Source: JAVBMP01 sp031552315
Lineage (GTDB): Bacteria; Desulfobacterota; Desulfovibrionia; Desulfovibrionales; Desulfovibrionaceae
Direction: 5' to 3'
DNA: 16,077 nucleotides
Assembly: GCA_031552315.1 (NCBI GenBank)
Contig: JAVBMP010000028.1
Coordinates: forward strand, 1 to 16,077
Shown here in pieces: positions 5,874-13,702 of this stretch. Each line of letters begins with the position of its first letter. Positions within the stretch are counted from its first letter, which is position 1. The position numbers were made by a program, and so were the translations under genes. The notes under the pieces are model-generated. The model made no database searches and was not told the DNA's origin. It saw only the letters and a program-made list of their open reading frames with translations.

Positions 5874-7164
5874 ACACCACCCGTACGCCGCCTACCCAGA
5901 GTGCCGTGACCTTGCCCTGCATTTTTTGCCCCAGCCACGGGCTGTTAAGGCTTTTGGAATGCAGGTTGTTTTTTTCCACCAGCCATTCCTGTTCCGGATC
6001 AAACAGGAAGAAGTCGGCCACGTCGCCGGGCTGGAAGCGGTTTACCGGCAAATTGAACAGCCGGGCCGGGTTTATGGCCCAAAGTTCTTCAAGCCGTTTT
6101 TCTGTATACAACTTTTCCTTTATCAGGGCATAAGTAAGGGGCAGGGCGGTTTCCAGCCCGATCATGCCGCAGGGCGCGTAGGCAAAGGGCACGTCTTTTT
6201 CATGCGGGGCGTGCGGGGCGTGGTCTGTGGCCAGGATGTCTATAACGCCGTCTTTTACGGCCTGGCGCATGGCTTCCACGTCATTTTTACCGCGCAGGGG
6301 CGGGGCTACCTTGGCAAGGGGGTTGTAGTTATACACCGCGCTTTCATCCAGCAGCAGGTAATGCGGGCAGGTTTCCGCCGTAATGCTGACCCCGCGTTCT
6401 TTGGCCCAGCGAATCAGATCCACCGACTGGCGGCAGCTAATGTGCGCCAGGTGGATGGGCAGTTTTAAATATTCCGCCAGCAGAATATCCCGCGCCACCT
6501 GCATGGATTCTGTAACTGTGGACTGCCCCTTAAGGCCTAAATAGCCGCTGGCCTCGCCCTCATTCATCTGGCCGTCTTTGCCCAGGTGGGCGTCTTCACA
6601 GTGGTCTATGACCAGGCGCTTCCACATGGCGGCGTATTCCACCCCGCGCCGGAAAATTTCTGAATTTTGCACCGGCCTGCCGTCATTGGAAAAGGCAACG
6701 CACCCGGCGTCCGCAAGCTCGCCCAGGGGGGCCAGCTCATCGCCTTTAAGGGCTGTGGTAAGCGCGCCTATGGGGTGCAGGCGCGGGCCGCGCGGCATGG
6801 CCCCGGCGGCTTTTTCCAGCATGTAGCGGGTTACGGCCGGGGTGTCGTTTACCGGGTCTGTATTCGCCATGCACATGATGTTGGTAAACCCGCCGTGGGC
6901 CGCCGCTGTAAGGCCGGACCGTATATCTTCCTTATATTCAAAGCCCGGTTCGCGCAGGTGGGTATGGGCGTCTGTAAGGCCGGCCAGCAAAAGGCGGCCC
7001 TGGGCGTCAAACAGCCCGGCGTCGTCCGGTATGTTCACCTCCCCGGCCGGGGCCAGCTTTACAACCCGCCCGTCTTCCACAACAAGGTCATGATGCTTGC
7101 CGACCGGGTCATCCGGGCGGCGGGCGTTGGTAACAATAAGCAGGGGGTGTTGCGCGTATTGCAT
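5872..7164 (-). CDS. pyrC: Dihydroorotase, class I
   Basis: This enzyme closes carbamoyl-aspartate to dihydroorotate, the third step of pyrimidine synthesis, in the cytoplasm. The 430 residues fit a class I enzyme. Metal and active-site features are complete: DAHTHLREPG (65-74, H67 and H69), SNDG (159-162, D161), IDHCED (186-191, H188), LAHISC (239-244, H241), KVAPPLRGKNDVEAMR (285-300) and ATDHAPH (312-318, D314). The ATG has AAGGA 7 bases upstream and lies 30 bp after pyrB, so the pair forms an operon. The stop codon overlaps the end of hairpin element E1, which may even have supplied its last two bases. The identification is firm. Confidence 0.96.
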   Translation of the reverse strand: MQYAQHPLLIVTNARRPDDPVGKHHDLVVEDGRVVKLAPAGEVNIPDDAGLFDAQGRLLLAGLTDAHTHLREPGFEYKEDIRSGLTAAAHGGFTNIMCMANTDPVNDTPAVTRYMLEKAAGAMPRGPRLHPIGALTTALKGDELAPLGELADAGCVAFSNDGRPVQNSEIFRRGVEYAAMWKRLVIDHCEDAHLGKDGQMNEGEASGYLGLKGQSTVTESMQVARDILLAEYLKLPIHLAHISCRQSVDLIRWAKERGVSITAETCPHYLLLDESAVYNYNPLAKVAPPLRGKNDVEAMRQAVKDGVIDILATDHAPHAPHEKDVPFAYAPCGMIGLETALPLTYALIKEKLYTEKRLEELWAINPARLFNLPVNRFQPGDVADFFLFDPEQEWLVEKNNLHSKSLNSPWLGQKMQGKVTALWVGGVRVV

Positions 7165-7194
7165 TGTATATTCCTTTGAAATTGCTTGCCCGCG

Positions 7195-8145
7195 TTACTG
7201 GGCCGAAGCGTCCGGGTCTCTGGTCATCAGGGTATGCAGAATGGCCATGCGCATGGCTACCCCGGCGTTTACCTGGTTAAGGATGCGGCTTTGCATGGAA
7301 TAAACCAGGCCGGAAGATATTTCCAGCCCCTGATTGACCGGGCCGGGGTGCAGAATAAGGGCATCCGGCTTTGCCAGGGCCATGTGCTGTGAGGTAAGGC
7401 AGAAGCGCGAGGCGTATTCCGCCATATGGGGCAGAAGCCCGGCGGCCTGGCGTTCCAGTTGCAGGCGCAGGCACATTACCGCGTCTACCCCTGCAATGGC
7501 TTCTTCAATGCATTCACATACCTTTACGGGCCAGTGTTCTATGCCCGGCGGCAGCAGGGTTTTGGGGGCAAAGGCCCGCAGGTTGACCCCAAGGCGGCTT
7601 AGCAGCTGAATATTTGAACGGGCCACCCGGCTGTGGGCTATATCACCCATAATCATAAGGGTTTTGCCTTCAAAGTGGCCGTGCCACTGGCTGCGCAGGG
7701 TAAAGGCATCCAGCAGGGCCTGGGTGGGGTGGGCGTGCCAGCCGTCGCCGGCGTTTACTACGGAACAGCTTAGCATGTCCGCCAGATATTGCGCCGCGCC
7801 GCTGGCCCCGTGGCGCACCACAATTACGTCTTGCTGCATGGCTTCAAGGGTAAGGGCGGTATCCTTCAGGCTTTCACCCTTTTTGATGCTGCTGCCTTCA
7901 ACGCCAAGGGAAAAGGTATCTGCCCCCAGGCGTTTGCCCGCCACGTCAAAAGACGTTTTGGTGCGGGTGCTGGATTCCGCGAAAAACAGCACCACGCCCT
8001 TGCCGGAAAGCAGGGGCTTTTTTTTGCTGGGGCTGTTGTTCAGGATATAGAATTTTTCCGCCTTATCAAGCAGGTAGGTGACTTCAGGCAAGGTGAGCTG
8101 CGTTACGTCAAGCAGATCTTTATGGGGCCAGTCGGTCGCGGTCAT
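7195..8145 (-). CDS. pyrB: Aspartate carbamoyltransferase catalytic chain
   Basis: This enzyme joins carbamoyl phosphate to aspartate, the committed step of pyrimidine synthesis. The 316-residue product has the usual length of the catalytic chain. Motifs are the carbamoyl phosphate loop SSTRTKTSFD (58-67), KKGES (88-92), RHGASGAAQYLAD (111-123), HPTQALLD (139-146) and LHPGPVNQGLEIS near the C-terminus. I chose the ATG at 8145 because AGGA lies 7 bases before it. An in-frame ATG at 8238 would add 31 residues, but they run through a strong hairpin and do not look like a PyrB N-terminus. No regulatory pyrI partner is seen; pyrC follows after 30 bp and shares the pathway. Confidence 0.96.
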   Translation of the reverse strand: MTATDWPHKDLLDVTQLTLPEVTYLLDKAEKFYILNNSPSKKKPLLSGKGVVLFFAESSTRTKTSFDVAGKRLGADTFSLGVEGSSIKKGESLKDTALTLEAMQQDVIVVRHGASGAAQYLADMLSCSVVNAGDGWHAHPTQALLDAFTLRSQWHGHFEGKTLMIMGDIAHSRVARSNIQLLSRLGVNLRAFAPKTLLPPGIEHWPVKVCECIEEAIAGVDAVMCLRLQLERQAAGLLPHMAEYASRFCLTSQHMALAKPDALILHPGPVNQGLEISSGLVYSMQSRILNQVNAGVAMRMAILHTLMTRDPDASAQ

Positions 8146-8208
8146 AAGGTATTCCTGAAAATGTGGTGTATTGTTTGAATTGTGGGGCTTTTTCAACCCT
8201 CTTGGCCG

Positions 8209-8237
8209 CTTATAACAGAAGAAGCGGGCCTTTTCCA
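8209..8237 (-). promoter_or_regulatory. Candidate promoter of pyrBC
   Basis: On the minus strand TGGAAA (8237-8232) and TATAAG (8214-8209) stand 17 bases apart, matching consensus at 4/6 and 5/6. The -35 falls in the hairpin at 8221-8255. An A-tract (complement of 8259-8266) lies upstream and could act as an UP element. Confidence 0.35.
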
Positions 8238-8255
8238 CTGGAAAAGGCCCGCTTC
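8221..8255 (+). terminator. Strong hairpin with T8 tract
   Basis: Two perfect 16-base arms (8221-8236 and 8240-8255) enclose a 3-base spacer, followed on the plus strand by AAA and eight T residues. This is a textbook intrinsic terminator for plus-strand transcription, yet no plus-strand gene lies upstream nearby. For minus-strand transcripts leaving the chemoreceptor gene the stem is preceded by the A-run and followed only by TTCTGTTAT, so termination there would be weaker. Confidence 0.65.
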
Positions 8256-8271
8256 AAATTTTTTTTCCTAT

Positions 8272-8305
8272 TCTGGCGGCAGCCGGGGTTTCGCCCGGCG
8301 CCAGA
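8272..8305. terminator. GC-rich hairpin after the chemoreceptor gene
   Basis: TCTGGC (8272-8277) pairs with GCCAGA (8300-8305), and inside it GCCGGG (8282-8287) pairs with CCCGGC (8294-8299), leaving a 4-base bulge. It lies 53 bp past the stop of the minus-strand chemoreceptor gene and probably marks the end of its message. There is no U-run on that strand. Confidence 0.45.
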
Positions 8306-8321
8306 CAGCTTGCACCTGCCG

Positions 8322-8349
8322 CCAGCGAAACATCACCAGCGGAACATCG
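8322..8349. repeat. 14-bp tandem duplication
   Basis: CCAGCGAAACATCA is followed at once by CCAGCGGAACATCG, with 12 of 14 bases shared, just beyond the chemoreceptor stop codon. It is probably slippage; no function is evident. Confidence 0.5.
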
Positions 8350-8357
8350 TCAGGACA

Positions 8358-10490
8358 TCATCCGGCCTTCAGCTCATACACAAGGGAACTGAGCACATGG
8401 GCCTGCCGGGTCAGTTCTTCCACCGCGATCAGGGCTTCGCGCATATTGTTGGCTGTTTCCTGCGAGATAAGGTGAACCTGTTCCGCCGAATGGGCAATGG
8501 AATCACTGTCTTCAGACTGTTTTTCCGCCGAGGCGGCGATATTGCGCACCTGATCCGCCGCGCTGCGGGAAAGGTTTACAATCTCATTCAGCGCCATGCC
8601 GGATTCTCCGCTCATCTTCACCACTTCGGCAATGGCGCTGGCGGAACCTTCCGCCTGGGCAATGCTTTTTGTGGCGCTGTGCTGAATATTTTTGATGGTG
8701 CTGCCCACTTCAGATGTGGCGCTCATGGTCTTTTCCGCCAGTTTGCGCACTTCATCGGCTACCACGGCGAAGCCGCGCCCGGCTTCACCGGCGCGGGCCG
8801 CTTCAATGGCCGCGTTAAGGGCCAGCAGGTTGGTTTGGTCGGCAATGTCGGAAATTACGCTCAGCACCTGGGTAATACCGTCTGCCTGCTTGCCCAGCAG
8901 TTGCATATCTTGCCGCAATTGTTCAGATTGTTCATGCACGTTGTGCATACGCCCGACTACCTGCTGGACAACGCTTTCTCCGGCAATGGCCTTTTGTTGG
9001 GCCTCTTCAGAAAGGCCGGAGGTGTTTGAGGCGTTGCGGGCCACTTCCAGCACAGAGGCATTCAGGCGGTCTATGGCTTCCGCCGTGTAGGCCACCCGTT
9101 CAGACTGGCTTCTGGCGCCGCTTTCCGACTGGCGAATCTGGGCGGAAAGCTGTTCCGCCGCGGTTGAAAGGATGGATACCACGCTTTCAAGCTGTTCCGC
9201 CGCGTGCAGCATGCCTTCACGCTTGGCCCTTTCCGCTTCTTTGCGGGCTTTTTCCGCCTCTTCAGTGGCTATTTGGGCGGTGTGGGTTTTTTCTGTGGCT
9301 TCAAGGGTTTTTGCCTGGGCCAGGTCTATTTTTTCTTCAATGGTTGCGGCCATGTTGTTCACCGCGGCCTGCATGCCGGCAACTTCGTCCCGGCCTTCAA
9401 CCACGCAGCGGGCGTGCAGGTTGCCCTGGGAAATTTCTTCCACCACTTTTGCGGTGCGCCTGATCGGCGCGGCTATAAAGCCGGAAAGTATGGCCACAGC
9501 CAACAGGGCCAGGGCCGTGGCCGTTACCCCGGCAATGACCATGCTGGTTGAAAGGGTGGAAACCGCCTTGAAGGCCACGCTTTCTGGAATAAGCATATGC
9601 ACGAACCATATTTGGTCTGTGCCGTTGAAGTGAATTGGCGTCCAGACGCTAAGGTTGCTTTTTCGCCAGAACACCTGTTCATTTTTGTCGTTCAGGGCCT
9701 GGCGGCTTTCTTCCGCAAATTCCGGGTTCAGGGCGTCCGCGGTTTTGCCGGAAAGCGCCGGGTTTTTGCCCCTGGCAACAATAATTCCTTCCGCGCTTAA
9801 AATGGTTATGGCGGCATCCGGGCCGAAGCTTTGCCAGGAGTCCGCCAATTTGTTAATAAAATCCACCGGCATATCCACCCCGGCAATCATGGGCGGGTTG
9901 CTTTTGGTAGCGGAAAAAATGCTTACAATAAGTTGCTGTTTTCCGTCAAAGGTAAAAAGAAAGGGCGCGGTAAAGCCTTTGCTGCCATTTTTGATTGGCT
10001 TGTGAAACCACTGTTCCGCTGTGGGGTCGTCAAGGGGCAGGGCGTTTATAACAAGATTCCCGCCTTCTTTGGTCAAGTATGGCACAAACTGCCCATTTGG
10101 GGCACTGCCCGGCGTGCCGGCAAAATTGGCGTCATTGCCGTCAAAGCCGTCTTTAAGCCAGCCGGCCCACACGGCCACCAGGCCCGGGCGGGTGGAAAAA
10201 AGCCCGTTCATCATGCTGGTTATGCGCATGCGGTTGGGGGACACATCTTCATCCCGGTAAGTGGTGAGTATTTGGGCCATGGAATTGACCATTGTAAGGC
10301 AATTGCTAAATTCTTCCGCAACCTTGGCAGCCTGAACACGTCCTTCTTTTATAGCCAGTTCTTGCGCTTTTTCAATGGCGTCACTACGTGCGATGAAAAC
10401 AGAAATGCCAATTATTGTGGCACTTACAGCCAAAAGACAAAGGCCCACCCAGACAAGTATCTTTGAGCGTATGTTTTTGAATCCTTTCAT
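8358..10490 (-). CDS. Methyl-accepting chemotaxis protein
   Basis: This inner-membrane chemoreceptor would signal to CheA/CheW. The 710 residues run: TM1 (about 10-33), a periplasmic double-Cache-like sensor (about 35-305, with AEQWFHKPI..GFTAPFLFTFDGKQQLIVSIF at 158-192 resembling the dCache W..PY region), TM2 (about 315-340), HAMP (about 340-392), a charged coiled coil (about 385-430) and a signalling domain whose tip IADQTNLLALNAAIEAARAG (549-568) and GRGFAVVADEVRKLAEKT (571-588) is clear. The C-terminus YELKAG lacks a CheR-tethering pentapeptide. The ligand cannot be read from the sequence. The ATG follows a G-rich ribosome site (GGGGGG, 4 bases away). It lies 88 bp after the hybrid kinase gene on the same strand; a functional link is possible but unproven. 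Confidence 0.95.
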   Translation of the reverse strand: MKGFKNIRSKILVWVGLCLLAVSATIIGISVFIARSDAIEKAQELAIKEGRVQAAKVAEEFSNCLTMVNSMAQILTTYRDEDVSPNRMRITSMMNGLFSTRPGLVAVWAGWLKDGFDGNDANFAGTPGSAPNGQFVPYLTKEGGNLVINALPLDDPTAEQWFHKPIKNGSKGFTAPFLFTFDGKQQLIVSIFSATKSNPPMIAGVDMPVDFINKLADSWQSFGPDAAITILSAEGIIVARGKNPALSGKTADALNPEFAEESRQALNDKNEQVFWRKSNLSVWTPIHFNGTDQIWFVHMLIPESVAFKAVSTLSTSMVIAGVTATALALLAVAILSGFIAAPIRRTAKVVEEISQGNLHARCVVEGRDEVAGMQAAVNNMAATIEEKIDLAQAKTLEATEKTHTAQIATEEAEKARKEAERAKREGMLHAAEQLESVVSILSTAAEQLSAQIRQSESGARSQSERVAYTAEAIDRLNASVLEVARNASNTSGLSEEAQQKAIAGESVVQQVVGRMHNVHEQSEQLRQDMQLLGKQADGITQVLSVISDIADQTNLLALNAAIEAARAGEAGRGFAVVADEVRKLAEKTMSATSEVGSTIKNIQHSATKSIAQAEGSASAIAEVVKMSGESGMALNEIVNLSRSAADQVRNIAASAEKQSEDSDSIAHSAEQVHLISQETANNMREALIAVEELTRQAHVLSSLVYELKAG

Positions 10491-10540
10491 AAGCCCCCCA
10501 CAAGAGTTAGGAATTTGTTAAATAAGTTACATCCTTTCTT

Positions 10541-10569
10541 GTTGTAAGCGTTGCGGCGAAAAGTTGCAA
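10541..10569 (-). promoter_or_regulatory. Candidate promoter of the chemoreceptor gene
   Basis: On the minus strand TTGCAA (10569-10564) and TACAAC (10546-10541) are 17 bases apart, each matching consensus at 4/6, within the 88-bp gap after the kinase gene. It is weak evidence that the chemoreceptor can be transcribed separately. Confidence 0.3.
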
Positions 10570-10578
10570 GTTAAATCG

Positions 10579-13149
10579 TCATAAACTAGTCAACTTTTTT
10601 ATTTTATCAAGAACTGCGGAGAGTTCACTTAACATAACCGGTTTTGAAAGGTAAAGGTCAAGCCCCTTTTCCATAAAGCTTTCCCTGTCGCCGGACATGG
10701 CATGGGCGGTTATGGCGCTTATAACCAGGTTTTGCGGCACCTGGCGCGGTTCACACGGCGCATCTGGGAATACGGCGCGTATATTTTGTTTTACCGCGTC
10801 TGAAGGCTGGCACCCGCCCGTATTGCCGTTGCGTATCTTGCTGGTAAGTTCCAGCCCGTTCAGCACAGGCATTTGTATGTCAGTTATAAGGCAATGGAAG
10901 GGGTAAAGTTGCAGGGCCTCCAGCGCTTCTTGCCCGTTGCTTACGCATACGGTGCTGTAGCCCAGGCGGTTAAGCAGGGAAAGAAGGGTGAAGCGGCTTA
11001 CGGAATCATCTTCCGCCAGCAGAATGTGCAGATCCTGGTCTGCCATGTCCGGCGTTGTCTTGCGGCTTGCCGGGGTATTTGCCGCCGGGGCCGTGGGTGT
11101 GAAGGGAATGGAGCAGTGCAAGGTGGTGCCAAGGCCGGGGGTACTTTCCAGTGAAAGGTTGCCCTGCATCAGGGCCAGCAGTTTTTTTACAATGGCAAGG
11201 CCAAGTCCGGTGCCGGGGCGTTTTTTGTTTTTGGTGCTTACCTGGGTGAAGGCGTCAAAAACTATTTCCTGCATATCTTCCGGTATACCTTCACCTGTGT
11301 CGGAAATTGCCAGGTAAACCCAGGCGCGGTCTGGGCGGCTGGCGGGCAGCAGGCTGCACAGCACCGCAATTTGTCCCTGTTCGGTAAACTTAAGGGCATT
11401 GCCGACCAGGTTGAAGATAAGCTGCTGCACCCTGGCGTCATCGCCATTAAGCCATTCCGGAATATTGTCATCTATTTCGGAGTAAAGTTTAAGGTTTTTG
11501 CTGGCGGCGGCTTCAGAAAACAGGTTCAGGGTGGACTGAATGGTGGCGCGCAGGTTGAAGGGCATGTTCTGAATTTGCATTTTGCCGGAAGCCATACGGG
11601 AATAGTCAAGAATGTCGGAAATAATGCGCAGTATGGCCCGCCCGGAAAGGCTGGCTGTTTGGGCATATTCCAGCTGTTTTTCATTCAGCTTTGAAAGTTC
11701 CAGCATTTGCAGCATGCCCAGCATGCCGTTAAGCGGGGTGCGCAGTTCATGGCTTATGCTGGCCAAAAACGCGTCTTTGGCCTTGTTGGCCTGTTCCGCT
11801 TCCTCTTTGGCCTGGCGCAGGGCAATTACGTCCTGGTGCCGGCGCATGATGATCCAGGCCCCGTTAAGCACCAGTTCAAGCTGCAAAAGGTCGTGTTCCG
11901 TATAGGGGTATTCTTTGTTGCAGACCCCGGCAAGGCAGGCGGTGCGGTTGTTGTCCAGGCACTGGGCCATCATGTAGCGGTTTACATCCAGCCCGCCATC
12001 AAAGGAAACGTGTACCGGTTTGCCGCTTTCTGAACCGTTGTTGATGCTGGTCAAGCTGTATTTGCCGTCTTTAAGCGTGGTGCCCGGCAAGCAGCTTTCC
12101 GGCACATGGTGCTGGGGCAGGGCGCTTTTGCTGTATTCCTGGTTTTTGGAAGACCAAAAGACCCGGCTGGTTCCGAACATGCTCCATTCCGGAAAGTACA
12201 GGTAACCAACCGGGCTGCCGCTTATTTTCACAATGGTTTCCACCACAAGCGTCATAAACTCTTCCCTTGGGGCATCTACCATCTGGGTAAGTTCATACAT
12301 GGCGGAAAGGCGGGCCTCGTTCAGTTTTATCTTGTGCTGGGCCTGGGCAAGCTCTGTTATTTCCCGCATACAGTTTACCACAGAAACCACATTGCCCTGC
12401 GAGTCAAATTCCGGCCAGAAGGAAAAGTCGCCTATAAGAAATTTGCCGTTGACTGTTTGCAGGCTTTTTACGCATTGTATGGCCTTGCCGGTGTTGAAGA
12501 CCTCTTTTACGCTTTGGGTAATAAAGCGGTAGCTGGCCGGGCTTATGTCAATATAGGCCCGGCTGCCTCCGTACAGGGTATCCATGCTGTAGTTCCAGCT
12601 GTCCCTTACTTTTTTGTTGGCGTAAAGGATAAAGGAATCTTTATCCATGCGGGTTATCATGTCCGGGGAATTGTCCAGCAGGGTTTCATAGGCCTTTGTC
12701 CCCTTGTCTTCCACATAGGGCAAAAACTTTTCCTTAAGGCGCAGGTTGGAAACATTGGCGATTGTGCCGTACATTATTCGCTTAAGGCCGCCGGATTCGC
12801 CTTCCTCTTCCCATACAGTGCCCCGCAACAGCAGCCACAGGCAGCGTTTGTCTTTTCTGTATACGCGAAAGGTTTCTTCAATGCGCTTGCTTTTTCCGTC
12901 AATAACATCGCGGAAGGCCTGCGTTGTTTCTTCTTTGTCTTCCGGCGCGAACCATTCCGCGCATTCGTCCAGGGTAAAGGTTAATGTGTCTTCCGGCCCA
13001 AACCCCATCAAGGTGCGCCATTCAGCGGAAAACGCCATGCGGTTTTCCTCTATTTCCCATGTCCAGAGGGCAACGCCATTCTGGTTGAAAAAAGGCTTTA
13101 GAGCTTTGGAGCAAAAATCATAATCAGCTTGTCGTGTTGATGCGGGCAT
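10579..13149 (-). CDS. Hybrid sensor histidine kinase (PAS-PAS-GAF-HisKA-HATPase-REC)
   Basis: This is a cytoplasmic two-component sensor; no membrane segment is visible. In the 856-residue form the order is PAS with PAC (about 25-140), a second PAS (about 153-265), a GAF-like domain (about 280-440), a short coiled coil, HisKA with phospho-acceptor H467 in SHELRTPLN, an ATPase domain (N-box N580/N584, DTGEGIP with D617, GTGLGLA 646-652) and a receiver with E713-D714-D715, phospho-acceptor D757, T814 and K836. The receiver has about 30 extra residues (about 774-806) between the D757 strand and the T814 strand. I chose the ATG at 13149 because GGAGG lies 9 bases before it; a start at 13230 lacks that and adds 27 unlikely residues. 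The signal sensed is unknown. Confidence 0.94.
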   Translation of the reverse strand: MPASTRQADYDFCSKALKPFFNQNGVALWTWEIEENRMAFSAEWRTLMGFGPEDTLTFTLDECAEWFAPEDKEETTQAFRDVIDGKSKRIEETFRVYRKDKRCLWLLLRGTVWEEEGESGGLKRIMYGTIANVSNLRLKEKFLPYVEDKGTKAYETLLDNSPDMITRMDKDSFILYANKKVRDSWNYSMDTLYGGSRAYIDISPASYRFITQSVKEVFNTGKAIQCVKSLQTVNGKFLIGDFSFWPEFDSQGNVVSVVNCMREITELAQAQHKIKLNEARLSAMYELTQMVDAPREEFMTLVVETIVKISGSPVGYLYFPEWSMFGTSRVFWSSKNQEYSKSALPQHHVPESCLPGTTLKDGKYSLTSINNGSESGKPVHVSFDGGLDVNRYMMAQCLDNNRTACLAGVCNKEYPYTEHDLLQLELVLNGAWIIMRRHQDVIALRQAKEEAEQANKAKDAFLASISHELRTPLNGMLGMLQMLELSKLNEKQLEYAQTASLSGRAILRIISDILDYSRMASGKMQIQNMPFNLRATIQSTLNLFSEAAASKNLKLYSEIDDNIPEWLNGDDARVQQLIFNLVGNALKFTEQGQIAVLCSLLPASRPDRAWVYLAISDTGEGIPEDMQEIVFDAFTQVSTKNKKRPGTGLGLAIVKKLLALMQGNLSLESTPGLGTTLHCSIPFTPTAPAANTPASRKTTPDMADQDLHILLAEDDSVSRFTLLSLLNRLGYSTVCVSNGQEALEALQLYPFHCLITDIQMPVLNGLELTSKIRNGNTGGCQPSDAVKQNIRAVFPDAPCEPRQVPQNLVISAITAHAMSGDRESFMEKGLDLYLSKPVMLSELSAVLDKIKKLTSL

Positions 13150-13324
13150 GCAGCAGTGCCTCCACAAAAAAATCAAATTTGCCGGCAACGGTTTAATCCA
13201 GGTGTGGGCCAGCCCGGTTAAAACGGCCAAAACTTAAACATTACAGCACATAATAAAAACATGAGGCAGACAGCGGCCAAAGTTCAAATACAAATTTTTT
13301 GTAATTGGCAAACCTGGCGCGGTT

Positions 13325-13354
13325 GCCTGCGCGGATAAATTTTTACGCGCCGGC
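13325..13354. promoter_or_regulatory. Hairpin between the divergent genes
   Basis: GCCTGCGCG (13325-13333) pairs with CGCGCCGGC (13346-13354) at 8 of 9 positions around an AT-rich 12-base loop. It could be an operator or part of the kinase gene leader; no regulator is recognised. Confidence 0.3.
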
Positions 13355-13389
13355 ATTTGGCTGTCGGTTTGCAATCTAGCACATAATTT

Positions 13390-13418
13390 TTCATAAATAA
13401 AGAGTAGTTGCATATAAT
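13390..13418 (+). promoter_or_regulatory. Candidate promoter for the hydrolase-trmI genes
   Basis: TTCATA (13390-13395) and a perfect TATAAT (13413-13418) lie 17 bases apart in the AT-rich stretch. The leader to 13703 would be about 280 bases. A second candidate, TTGCTA (13568-13573) with TATTAA (13591-13596), also at 17 bases, would give a leader of about 100 bases. Confidence 0.5.
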
Positions 13419-13702
13419 AAACAGAAAAAATATGTGTTTTTGTTTAAAAAAAGACTGAAAATCTAGAAAAATTAAAATAATTACAGGTAGTTATTCTGTA
13501 AAAAAATATTGTGAAAAAAATAACTTTCGCTGAATGGAGTGATAAAAATTTCGGGCCAAAGCTTTTCTTGCTATTTCCGGCAAAGCTCATTATTAATTCT
13601 TTTCGCTTTGCAAAAAGCGCTCCCCATTTTTATGGTTACGCTGAAGTTACGCCGGGCGGGCTTTACGTTTTCAGTTTTTTGCCCGGCAAGGAATATTTTA
13701 GA

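Larger units (their letters stand above)
13150..13702. other. AT-rich divergent intergenic region
   Basis: These 553 bp separate the kinase gene (minus) from the hydrolase gene (plus). I see no convincing gene. It contains palindromes (TACAAATTTTTTGTA at 13288-13302; hairpins at 13325-13354 and 13604-13619) and two plus-strand promoter candidates. From about 13380 to 13520 it is very AT-rich, unlike the surrounding coding DNA. A plus-strand frame open from GTG 13511 joins the hydrolase gene, but its first 64 codons do not look like protein of that family. Confidence 0.6.

Noticed and set aside
8146..8238. Longer PyrB starting at 8238
   Set aside because: The added 31 residues run through a hairpin, have no ribosome site at the start, and do not resemble a PyrB N-terminus; AGGA precedes the ATG at 8145.
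12106..12984. Long plus-strand open frame within the kinase gene
   Set aside because: It is antisense to well-supported PAS and GAF coding sequence, with no motif of its own.
13150..13230. Longer hybrid kinase starting at 13230
   Set aside because: The ATG at 13149 has GGAGG at good spacing; the extra 27 residues add nothing recognisable.
13511..13702. Longer hydrolase starting at GTG 13511
   Set aside because: The family begins at MDSLTH; the upstream frame is AT-rich intergenic sequence with promoter-like elements.
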